Below are positions 1 to 6,006 of a stretch of 15,726 bases of DNA, piece by piece. Position 1 is the first letter of the stretch. The number at the start of each line of letters is the position of its first letter. Source of the DNA: Chloroflexota bacterium (GTDB taxonomy: Bacteria; Chloroflexota; Anaerolineae; Anaerolineales; Villigracilaceae); NCBI GenBank assembly GCA_016191985.1, contig JACPVB010000111.1, positions 1 through 15,726 of the forward strand, read 5' to 3'. The position numbers were made by a program, and so were the translations under genes. The notes below the pieces were generated by a model. That model was not told the DNA's origin. It saw only the letters and a program-made list of their open reading frames with translations, and made no database searches.

Positions 1-7
1 AATTTTA

Positions 8-1051
8 ATGCTCGAACTTCGCAACGTCGCCAAATCCTACGAAGGCACCCCGCTCCTGCGCGACATTTCTTTCACCGTCTCGCAAGGCGAAACCATCTGT
101 CTGCTTGGAGCATCGGGCAGCGGAAAGAGCACCATCTTGAGAATGATCGCTGGATTGGATTTTCCTGAACGTGGAGCGATTCTGCTAAACGGCATTGACC
201 TCGCCCAGACACCGCCTCACCTCCGCGACTTTGGCTTGGTCTTCCAAGACTATGGGCTTTTCCCTCACCTGAACGTTTTTGAAAACATCGTCTTCGGTTT
301 GAAGATGAAAAATATGGAGTCAAGGAGCTTGCTCCTTGACAAGCGACAGCAAGCTGTCGCACTCCAAAAACGCGTCATAGAACTTTTGGAGCAAGTCAAC
401 TTATCAGGCTTTGAGACTCGCAAAGTGACTGACCTCTCTGGCGGCGAACAACAACGCGTTGCCCTCGCCCGTGCCCTCGCCCCTCAACCCCGTCTGCTGA
501 TGTTCGATGAACCACTCGGCGCATTGGACAGGTCTTTGAAAGAAGATTTACTTAATGAATTGCGTGGTATTTTACGAAAGTCAAAAATTCCCGCCATCTA
601 CGTCACCCACGATCAAGAAGAAGCATTCGCCATCGCTGACCGCATTCTCGTCTTGCATGACGGCATCATCATCCGTGACGCTGCGCCGCATGAGATTTGG
701 AAAAATCCCCAGTCCGCAGTTGTGGCAAAACTGCTTGGCATTGGAAATGTAATCGAAGGGGAAATAACTGCCGAAAATAAAGTCAAAACTTTATTTGGTA
801 CTTTCAATTTAAATTGTGCAAAAAATATTGGAGAAAAAATTCAATTACTAATTCAACAGCCCCCCTCTCCTTTAGGAGAGGGGCGGGGGGGTGAGGTCAT
901 AGAGGAGATAAAGCTCACAGTGGAGGACATCCTCTTTAAGCAGGAGCAGTTCCAAGTCCGAGCAAGAGGCGGGATCGTCATCCACATGAAAAATGCGCCA
1001 CGAGTCGGTGACGTCATCACTGTAAAGGTCCAGGTAAAATGCCTGTTATGA
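8..1051 (+). CDS. ABC transporter ATP-binding protein (PotA/FbpC type) with embedded repeats
   Basis: This is the ATPase subunit of an ABC importer and would sit on the cytoplasmic face of the membrane. Seen: Walker A GASGSGKST (34-42), Q-loop Gln80, signature LSGGEQQ (143-149), Walker B LLMFDEP (163-169), switch His201, and a TOBE-like C-terminal region from about residue 245. The overall pattern (VFQDYGLFPHLNV, YVTHDQEEA) matches ATPases for iron, polyamine or thiamine uptake; the substrate cannot be told because the permease and binding protein lie outside the window. Two segments are foreign to the family: residues 104-120, encoded by a 50-bp double-hairpin repeat between the Q-loop and the signature motif, and about 283-296 (QQPPSPLGEGRGGE), encoded by a second palindrome inside the TOBE region. 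Both keep the frame open, so the gene is probably expressed. Only 7 nt precede the ATG, so the start cannot be tested for a ribosome site. It overlaps the next gene by 13 nt. Confidence 0.92.
   Translation: MLELRNVAKSYEGTPLLRDISFTVSQGETICLLGASGSGKSTILRMIAGLDFPERGAILLNGIDLAQTPPHLRDFGLVFQDYGLFPHLNVFENIVFGLKMKNMESRSLLLDKRQQAVALQKRVIELLEQVNLSGFETRKVTDLSGGEQQRVALARALAPQPRLLMFDEPLGALDRSLKEDLLNELRGILRKSKIPAIYVTHDQEEAFAIADRILVLHDGIIIRDAAPHEIWKNPQSAVVAKLLGIGNVIEGEITAENKVKTLFGTFNLNCAKNIGEKIQLLIQQPPSPLGEGRGGEVIEEIKLTVEDILFKQEQFQVRARGGIVIHMKNAPRVGDVITVKVQVKCLL
316..365 (+). repeat. 50-bp double-hairpin repeat, copy A (inside the ABC ATPase gene)
   Basis: Outer arms GGAGT/ACTCC enclose two hairpins. Hairpin 1 (321-338) has 8-bp arms around TT; hairpin 2 (343-360) has 8-bp arms around AA. 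The apices AGCTTGCT and AGCAAGCT are reverse complements of each other, so the whole element has approximate two-fold symmetry. Copy B at 7924-7973 has identical length and layout. Here it is read as protein (Glu104-Gln120 of the ABC ATPase); 50 bp plus one base gives 17 codons and keeps the frame. Confidence 0.8.
862..883 (+). repeat. Palindromic repeat read as PPSPLGEGRGGE
   Basis: A perfect 9-bp stem (862-870 with 875-883) around a TTTA loop, followed by a G-rich tract to about 891. Read in the ABC ATPase frame it gives PPSPLGEGRGGE, a peptide often seen where this type of CCCCTCTCC/GGAGAGGGG intergenic palindrome has entered coding sequence in other bacteria (recalled, not searched here). 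It interrupts the TOBE region of the ATPase. Confidence 0.6.
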
Positions 1052-1497
1052 AAATCCTGAAAAAGAATCTTGCAGGTGAAGTCACCTGGCAATATGATGG
1101 TGTTGTGTTAAGCCGAGAAAATAATTCCATTACGATTGAAGCATTTTTTAACCGCGATGATCTGCCGTTTCAAGATATTGTTCTGAAACGCAATGACCGT
1201 TTTGTGGAAACCTTTTACTCTGATAAATGGTACAACATTTTTGAAATCTACGACCGCGATGACGGCAGGCTGAAAGGCTGGTATTGCAATATCACCAAAC
1301 CCGCTGTCATCGAAGATGGCTCGGTCTCATATGTAGACCTGGCTCTGGATTTATGGGTTTCAGTGGATGGAAAACAAACAGTGCTGGACGAAGATGAGTT
1401 GAAAGAATTGGGGTTGGGGGATGAATTGAATAAAAAAATTTACGCCGGTTTACATGAATTGCAGGCTTTGTTCGTAAAGCGCCGCCATAGGTTGTGA
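1039..1497 (+). CDS. DUF402 domain-containing protein (FomD-like)
   Basis: A 152-aa soluble protein that fits the DUF402 family, a beta-rich fold whose characterised members act as metal-dependent nucleotide phosphatases or hydrolases (for example FomD). Seen: a block WYNIFEIYDRDDGRLKGWYC (64-83) followed by NITKPA, the acidic stretch YVDLALDLWV (98-107) and DEDEL (117-121). These carry the Tyr, Trp and Asp residues conserved in the family and the likely metal ligands. Two starts are possible: ATG at 1039, or ATG at 1048, which forms an ATGA overlap with the stop of the ABC gene; either implies translational coupling to the ATPase. A strong terminator follows directly. The substrate is not known, and the link to the transporter may be only positional. 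Confidence 0.8.
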   Translation: MPVMKILKKNLAGEVTWQYDGVVLSRENNSITIEAFFNRDDLPFQDIVLKRNDRFVETFYSDKWYNIFEIYDRDDGRLKGWYCNITKPAVIEDGSVSYVDLALDLWVSVDGKQTVLDEDELKELGLGDELNKKIYAGLHELQALFVKRRHRL

Positions 1498-1498
1498 A

Positions 1499-1533
1499 TC
1501 AAAAATCCTCCGAACAAGTCGGAGGATTTTTGA
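1499..1533. terminator. Bidirectional intrinsic terminator between DUF402 and the small membrane protein genes
   Basis: A perfect 15-bp stem (1499-1513 with 1519-1533) around a 5-nt loop, with an A-tract on one side and a T-tract on the other, so it can act on both strands. It starts 2 nt after the DUF402 stop and lies 11 nt past the stop of the convergent 51-aa gene. Confidence 0.88.
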
Positions 1534-1544
1534 TTTGGAGATTA

Positions 1545-1700
1545 CTAGCCCAAAGACTGCACAATTGCGTCGCCGTAGTACCAGCCGCCGAGGGCAATCA
1601 CACAACAACAGCAAAGCAGGACTACGACAACGATGCCGATGATAAGACCTGTGTTGCTTTTCTTGGGTTGTTCTTCAGGGGTAACAGGCATTTCAGACAT
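1545..1700 (-). CDS. Small single-pass membrane protein with CCCC motif (51 aa)
   Basis: I do not recognise a named family. The protein starts MSEMPVTPEEQPKKSNTG, then one hydrophobic helix of about 20 residues (LIIGIVVVVLL, then CCCCVIALGGWYYG). The frame is open to an upstream start at 1739, but ATG at 1700 is preferred: it is preceded by AAGGAG with about 7 nt spacing, and the resulting N-terminus matches the paralogue at 1763-1942 (shared EQPKK followed by Asn and a Cys-rich helix). The four consecutive Cys lie within the predicted membrane segment; lipidation, metal binding or disulphide formation are all possible and none can be decided. It is the last gene of the minus-strand cluster. 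Confidence 0.72.
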   Translation of the reverse strand: MSEMPVTPEEQPKKSNTGLIIGIVVVVLLCCCCVIALGGWYYGDAIVQSLG

Positions 1701-1762
1701 GATTTCTTCTCCTTTTGATGAATTATGAATGCCGCACAACGATTGCGTACGTGCATTATAAA

Positions 1763-1942
1763 CTATAAAATTGAGCGGATTATGTTAACAAGTGAAAAGT
1801 CTGAGCTTTGCAGGATCAGTTGGGCAATGACCACGAGACCGCAGCAAACACAGCACAAAACCACAACACCGATCACAATATAAAGGACGGTGTTGTTGTT
1901 CTTCTTTGGCTGTTCGGAGGGGGTGTTAAATTCTTCTGTCAT
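1763..1942 (-). CDS. Small single-pass membrane protein with Cys cluster, paralogue of the 51-aa neighbour (59 aa)
   Basis: A short gene found by reading the minus strand of this otherwise unexplained gap. ATG at 1942 to TAG at 1763 gives 59 residues starting MTEEFNTPSEQPKKNNNTVL, then a hydrophobic helix VIGVVVLCCVCCGLVVIAQL and a short tail ending RSIL. The EQPKK-Asn motif, the position of the helix and the Cys cluster (CCVCC, against CCCC in the 51-aa protein) show that the two are tandem paralogues. It starts 24 nt after the DUF4126 stop, so co-transcription is likely. The upstream purine run (AGAGCAG) is a weak ribosome site. The conserved pattern argues for a real gene; the function is unknown. 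Confidence 0.68.
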   Translation of the reverse strand: MTEEFNTPSEQPKKNNNTVLYIVIGVVVLCCVCCGLVVIAQLILQSSDFSLVNIIRSIL

Positions 1943-1966
1943 ATTCTGCTCTGGTAGATGATTGAA

Positions 1967-2542
1967 TCAAGCGGTAGATTGAGCTTTTTCTTTTCTGTTC
2001 ACCCACCACCAAATGACCAGTACCAGCAGGACGATGATGATTGTGCCCATGATGACCGGGATCATGATCGCAAGCACGGAGGTGATGAAGGCAAAGATAT
2101 CCTCGGCAATGGAGACAGGCACGTTGCCCGCGCCGCCCGTTGTAGCTGTGACAGCTGGGCGGACAGCCACCGCCTTGACGGTGTGCACACTGCCAGCCAC
2201 AAGCAGACCACATGCCAGCGCCAGCACGGGGCTAATATCTGTGATCACGTTGGCGCTGGCGGCGAAAGCGATGGCCCCTGCCACAGGGCGGACCACAGTT
2301 TGGATAAGGTCGTTGATGTGATTGACGGCGGGGACTTTATCCGCGACCATTTCGATGATGACGAGGATGCCAAGCAGGATGAGGATCCAGGGGTTGGCGA
2401 TCAGGTCAAAGGGTTGGTTAAGGTTGAGGGTGTTGGGGAAGTAATGTGCGATAACGCCAATAACGAGAAGCGGAATGTAGGCATTGAGTCCCGCGCTGGC
2501 AGAGAGTCCGAATGCAGAAAATACGCCGAGTAGTAATTCCAT
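1967..2542 (-). CDS. DUF4126 domain-containing membrane protein
   Basis: A 191-aa integral membrane protein matching DUF4126: the N-terminal GLSASAGLNAYIPLLVIGV motif, then about four to five hydrophobic helices (near residues 22-34, 52-66, 85-100, 104-120 and 148-182) and a basic C-terminus NRKEK. Members of this family have no settled function. The ATG at 2542 follows AAGGAG at about 7 nt. It lies 56 nt downstream of the DUF2085 gene and 24 nt upstream of the 59-aa gene in one orientation, so the four minus-strand genes probably form one operon ending at the terminator at 1499-1533. Confidence 0.82.
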   Translation of the reverse strand: MELLLGVFSAFGLSASAGLNAYIPLLVIGVIAHYFPNTLNLNQPFDLIANPWILILLGILVIIEMVADKVPAVNHINDLIQTVVRPVAGAIAFAASANVITDISPVLALACGLLVAGSVHTVKAVAVRPAVTATTGGAGNVPVSIAEDIFAFITSVLAIMIPVIMGTIIIVLLVLVIWWWVNRKEKAQSTA

Positions 2543-2598
2543 TTTTTTCTCCTTCTTGAACGGTCTTGCCTATATACGATTCTTTTTCGTATTCGTTG

Positions 2599-3438
2599 TC
2601 ATCCTCCCAGCCCGGGGAAGCCGCTCCACGTACCGGTGAATTGGAATCGGAGTAGGTCAATGCTCAGGACGAGGAGCAGGGCAAGGGTCAGACCGGAGGC
2701 GAGTGGGAGCCAAAGCTGGCGGGGATGGTCGAATGTGTTGTCCTGTCTCATGATGATAATCCACAAAATGGTGAAGACGAGGACGAGCAGGGACAATGTG
2801 CCGAGCGCGCTGATATATGCGATGGGATAAAGCACGATGGGGCTGTCTGTGAGAATAAGGAGGTTGACCACAATGACCAGCGCAATGAGAATGCCGAAAT
2901 TTTTCCATTCGAGTGCGGGACGGTCGTCCGCTTCGCGCCAGAGGGATTGATTAACGACTGGGAATAAAACCGCCGCCAACGCAATGCCCATGCCGCTGCC
3001 TGTAAAAAGACGCAGGGTATTGTTGGGGACGTATAGGTTTGGGATTTGGTCGAGCGCGCCGCCTGATGTTTGTTTAAGTAAATAAAGATAGGAATTACTC
3101 CCGTCGAGGCCGAAGGCGAGGAAGAAAAGTATGAGGACTGCGATGATTCCACGTGAGGGCAATTTGCTGCGCTTCCCGCTAATAAAAGCCTGAAAGAGCA
3201 GGGCAATGCCTGCGGCGTAGAATTCGCCTGTGCAGCGCGCGCAGAGCGGAAGCTGGCGGTCTCCAATTTGAAAGGAGCGTGCATCGATGCGGTGACAGAC
3301 TGCGTACCCGATGGCATCCAGTTTGCCGAGCGCGCCTTCGGGGGAAATGTACATCCATGCGCCAAAGGCAATGACTGCCGCGACAGGCACGAACCATTTG
3401 ATGACGGTTTGAAAAAGGGACGGTTGATTTGTATTCAT
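2599..3438 (-). CDS. DUF2085 domain-containing membrane protein
   Basis: A 279-aa polytopic membrane protein. The DUF2085 signature is clear: CHRIDARSF (48-56) followed by PLCARCTGEFY (64-74), giving conserved Cys48, Cys66 and Cys69 in a zinc- or redox-like arrangement. Predicted helices lie near 14-31, 74-90, 97-112, 148-165, 186-203, 207-231 and 246-262. The family occurs in many anaerobes and has no proven function. There is no Shine-Dalgarno sequence before ATG 3438; instead a good -10 box lies 7 nt upstream, so the mRNA is probably leaderless (see the promoter entry). Confidence 0.82.
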   Translation of the reverse strand: MNTNQPSLFQTVIKWFVPVAAVIAFGAWMYISPEGALGKLDAIGYAVCHRIDARSFQIGDRQLPLCARCTGEFYAAGIALLFQAFISGKRSKLPSRGIIAVLILFFLAFGLDGSNSYLYLLKQTSGGALDQIPNLYVPNNTLRLFTGSGMGIALAAVLFPVVNQSLWREADDRPALEWKNFGILIALVIVVNLLILTDSPIVLYPIAYISALGTLSLLVLVFTILWIIIMRQDNTFDHPRQLWLPLASGLTLALLLVLSIDLLRFQFTGTWSGFPGLGG

Positions 3439-3445
3439 CGCTCAC

Positions 3446-3474
3446 ATTATATGGGGGATGAGTTTGAATTGCAA
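3446..3474 (-). promoter_or_regulatory. Promoter of the DUF2085 operon, leaderless geometry
   Basis: On the minus strand: TTGCAA (3469-3474), a 17-bp spacer, then the consensus TATAAT (3446-3451). Only 7 nt separate the -10 box from ATG 3438, so transcription should begin at or within a base of the start codon. There is no ribosome binding sequence in between. Confidence 0.7.
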
Positions 3475-3540
3475 GAAATGGTTTTATCATGCGCTGGTGG
3501 TGTTATCATAAGCCTGAATTTGGCGCAAAGGAGTTGAACA

Positions 3541-4626
3541 ATGAAAAAAATTGGAATTCTCACAGGCGGCGGTGATGCGCCGGGGTTAAATGCGGTCATC
3601 CGCGCGGCGGTGAAGACCGCCATCAATGAGTTTGGGTGTGAAGTCTTTGGGATCAGGAATGGGTACGATGGTTTTCTGGAAGCGGATGGCATTGTCCCGC
3701 TTGGAATGCGTGAAGTGCGCGGGATCCTGCCGCGCGGCGGGACGATCCTGGGTGCGGCAAACCGCGGCAATCCGTATGCGCGCAAGGTCATCCGCGATGG
3801 AGAGGAAGTGACCATCGATGTTTCAAACGAGATCGTAAAAGAGATCAAGAAACTGAAAATGGATGCCCTGCTGGTCCTGGGCGGGGACGGCACATTGCAT
3901 ATTGCGCACGAACTGGCCCAAAAAGGTGTGCCGGTCATTGGCCTGCCAAAAACAATTGACAATGATATCGGCGGCACGGAAGTTACTTTTGGTTTTGATA
4001 CCGCGCTCAATATCGCCACCGACGCATTGGATCGTTTGCACACCACTGCCGAGTCGCATCACCGTGCGATGGTGTTGGAACTCATGGGGCGTGATGCGGG
4101 CTTCATTGCTTTGCAGGCGGGCGTCTCTGGTGGGGCAGATGTGATTTTGATCCCGGAGATTCCGTTCAAGTTTGAGAGTGTGATAAAAAAAATCCGCGAA
4201 CGCGCGGAAAAAGGCAGTATGTTCAGCATCCTTGCGGTTTCAGAGGGGGCGAAGCCGCAGGATGGCGGGCAGATTTTCTCCCGCCAGGGTGATGAAGTGT
4301 ATGTGCCGCGTTTGGGAGGGGTCGGACAGGTGGTCGCTGCATATATCGAGGATCAGGGTTTCGAATCACGCGTGACCGTGCTCGGGCACCTGCAGCGAGG
4401 GGGCACTCCCACCGCTTTTGACCGCATGTTAGCCACCCGTTATGGCGCGGCATCCGTCCGCCTGGCGGCGCGTGGCGGATTTGACCGCATGGTGGCCTTA
4501 CGCTGCGGCGAGATCACAGACCTTCCGCTTGTAGAGGCAACCGCTGTTCCCAAGCGGGTGAATGTGAACGGCGACGCCGTCATCACCGCGCGGAATATCG
4601 GGATTTCATTCGGGGATGAATCATAG
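3541..4626 (+). CDS. pfkA: 6-phosphofructokinase (ATP-type by active-site residues, group III-like)
   Basis: Phosphorylates fructose 6-phosphate to fructose 1,6-bisphosphate in glycolysis. Seen: the nucleotide loop LTGGGDAPGLNAVIR (7-21), GGDGT (114-118), PKTIDND (136-142) with catalytic Asp140, ESHHRAMVLELMGRDAG (171-187) with the fructose-phosphate-binding Arg and Asp, and LGHLQRGG (281-288). The two donor-selecting positions are Gly117 (GGDG, ATP-type; PPi enzymes have Asp) and Lys137 (PKTIDND; classical ATP enzymes have Gly). Gly plus Lys is the combination known from ATP-dependent group III enzymes such as those of Streptomyces. 361 aa is normal for that group. ATG 3541 follows AAAGGAG with 7 nt spacing. 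The gene stands alone between divergent DUF2085 and its own terminator. Confidence 0.95.
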   Translation: MKKIGILTGGGDAPGLNAVIRAAVKTAINEFGCEVFGIRNGYDGFLEADGIVPLGMREVRGILPRGGTILGAANRGNPYARKVIRDGEEVTIDVSNEIVKEIKKLKMDALLVLGGDGTLHIAHELAQKGVPVIGLPKTIDNDIGGTEVTFGFDTALNIATDALDRLHTTAESHHRAMVLELMGRDAGFIALQAGVSGGADVILIPEIPFKFESVIKKIRERAEKGSMFSILAVSEGAKPQDGGQIFSRQGDEVYVPRLGGVGQVVAAYIEDQGFESRVTVLGHLQRGGTPTAFDRMLATRYGAASVRLAARGGFDRMVALRCGEITDLPLVEATAVPKRVNVNGDAVITARNIGISFGDES

Positions 4627-4650
4627 GGGCGACCGTAAAGGTCGCCCATT
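4627..4650 (+). terminator. Intrinsic terminator of the phosphofructokinase gene
   Basis: An 8-bp GGGCGACC/GGTCGCCC stem (4627-4634 with 4640-4647) around GTAAA starts on the base after the stop codon and is followed by ATTTTATT. Confidence 0.85.
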
Positions 4651-4670
4651 TTATTCAATCAATATAACCG

Positions 4671-4715
4671 TACAAAGGACAGGATAAAGATACAAAGAAC
4701 AGGGGCAAGCCCTGT
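4671..4715. repeat. Short direct repeats and hairpin downstream of the aminopeptidase gene
   Basis: Two copies of TACAAAGNACAGG (4671-4683 and 4691-4703), 20 bp apart, the second running into a hairpin ACAGGG-GCAAG-CCCTGT (4699-4715). On the minus strand the hairpin starts 2 nt after the aminopeptidase stop and may serve as a weak terminator. It looks like a remnant of a dispersed GGGACAGGGC-type palindrome. Confidence 0.45.
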
Positions 4716-4717
4716 CC

Positions 4718-5842
4718 CTACTTTTCAAATACAAACTGACCGTTCTTGTAGAACAACACACCATCCACAAGCATCTCGGCATCGGTGCGCATGTCGCAGA
4801 TCATGTCCCAGTGTATGGAACTCTTATTCTTTGAACCAGTTTCAGGGTAGCCTGCGCCGAGCGCCATATGGAACGAGCCGCCGATCTTCTCATCGAAGAG
4901 GATGTTGCCCGTAAACTGCTGGATGTCAAAATTCGTGCCGATGGCAAACTCGCCAAGATGACGTGAGCCTGCATCGCTCTCAAGAGTCTTGAGCAGGAAA
5001 TCCTGATTCTTGTCGGCCTTGGCAGTTTCCACGCGGCCGTTGGAGAAAGTCAACTCCGCGCCTTCCACGCTCGTGCCGCCATAGTTCGCGGGATAGGTGA
5101 ACTTCACCCAGCCGTTGACAGAATCTTCCACAGGCCCCGTATAAATTTCGCCATCTGGCATGTTGAAGGTGCCGAACGAATTCATGAACGTGCGGCCTTT
5201 GACGGAGAGCGTTAAATCCACGTTTGGCCCGCGCAGGATCACCTGGCTTTTGCCTTTCATAAAATCCACAGCGGATTGCTGCTTTTGTTCCACGCTCTTC
5301 CAGAACGCGATCGGGTCGTCTTCACTAGTGTGAACTGCGCCAAAGACGAAATCCTCATATTCTTTCAGGCTCATGCTCGCATCCTGGGCGTAGGCTTCGG
5401 TGGGGTAGAGGGTCGTAACCCATTTAAATTCACCCGCGCCACCGCGGCGAAATTGCGCCTCGGTAATCACCGAGGTCGCTTTGCCGCGTCGTTGAATTTT
5501 ATTTGGGTCAATATTGGAAGTGCCTTTTGTATTTGTCGCCGAATGAATGCGGATGCGCCCCTCAAATTGTTCATATGCCATTTTATAAAAGGTTGGCACA
5601 AAATCAAGTTGGGTATCTTTTGCGTAGGTCAAATACATTTCATCCTGGCTGAACGGCATCATGCCGGGCAAAGCCATCATCAAATGCGGATGCCCGCCTT
5701 TCTCCAAAATTTGGATATATAACTCGCGGAGAAGCGGTTCAGCAGCAGTTGTGCCTTCAAGTAAAATACGGTCACCCGGGACGACGCGCGCAGAATGTTG
5801 TACCAAAATATTCGCAAATTTTGAAACACGGGGATCAGCCAA
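4718..5842 (-). CDS. Aminopeptidase, M29 family
   Basis: A cytoplasmic metallo-aminopeptidase of the AmpS / aminopeptidase T family, which removes N-terminal amino acids using two metal ions. The start chosen is TTG at 5842: it gives MADPRVSKFANILVQHS, the usual beginning of the family, and has CAGGAG 7 nt upstream (core at 5850-5854). The frame continues to another TTG at 5869, but that would place the ribosome site inside the gene. Seen in order: the N-terminal domain with VVPGDRILLEG, and in the C-terminal half the metal-site signatures NMPDGEIYTGPVEDSVNG, HLGEFAIGTN, DEKIGGSFHMALGAGYPETG and HWDMICD, which supply the Glu, Glu, His, Tyr, His and Asp residues of M29 enzymes. At 374 aa it is somewhat shorter than the typical ~400 but looks complete. 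It is transcribed alone, divergent from the radical SAM gene. Confidence 0.9.
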   Translation of the reverse strand: MADPRVSKFANILVQHSARVVPGDRILLEGTTAAEPLLRELYIQILEKGGHPHLMMALPGMMPFSQDEMYLTYAKDTQLDFVPTFYKMAYEQFEGRIRIHSATNTKGTSNIDPNKIQRRGKATSVITEAQFRRGGAGEFKWVTTLYPTEAYAQDASMSLKEYEDFVFGAVHTSEDDPIAFWKSVEQKQQSAVDFMKGKSQVILRGPNVDLTLSVKGRTFMNSFGTFNMPDGEIYTGPVEDSVNGWVKFTYPANYGGTSVEGAELTFSNGRVETAKADKNQDFLLKTLESDAGSRHLGEFAIGTNFDIQQFTGNILFDEKIGGSFHMALGAGYPETGSKNKSSIHWDMICDMRTDAEMLVDGVLFYKNGQFVFEK

Positions 5843-5870
5843 TGGAATTCTCCTGAAATGGAATGGCAAA

Positions 5871-5879
5871 ATTATATCA
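5871..5879 (-). promoter_or_regulatory. Extended -10 promoter of the aminopeptidase gene
   Basis: On the minus strand TGA-TATAAT (TATAAT at 5871-5876, TG extension at 5878-5879). No convincing -35 box at 17 bp. Transcription would begin near 5864, leaving a leader of about 20 nt that holds the AGGAG site before TTG 5842. Confidence 0.45.
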
Positions 5880-6006
5880 CCTTCATTATTTCATATAATT
5901 TGAATATCATTACCAGGTCATTTGAAAAATGTAACTTTTGTCACGTGAATTTTTACTAAAAGTGGATATGATGGATGGAAATTGTTTGATTTGCAAGGAG
6001 TAGCGC

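Noticed and set aside
1958..2533. A 191-codon + strand frame opposite the DUF4126 gene
   Set aside because: Very rich in Asp, His and Cys with no fold-like pattern; the opposite strand encodes a clear DUF4126 membrane protein with a good ribosome site.
2748..3371. A 207-codon minus-strand frame overlapping DUF2085
   Set aside because: It is a shifted reading of the same DNA, rich in Ser and Pro, without family motifs; the DUF2085 frame carries the CHR and CARCTG signature.
3484..3509. Direct repeat TTATCAT (3484-3490 and 3503-3509) upstream of pfkA as an operator or promoter
   Set aside because: The 19-bp spacing is suggestive, but neither copy has a good -35 box at a standard distance, and such short AT-rich repeats arise easily by chance.
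3447..4046. A 199-codon minus-strand frame opposite pfkA
   Set aside because: Antisense to conserved phosphofructokinase motifs and low in complexity (Ser, Pro, Arg); no promoter or ribosome site seen.
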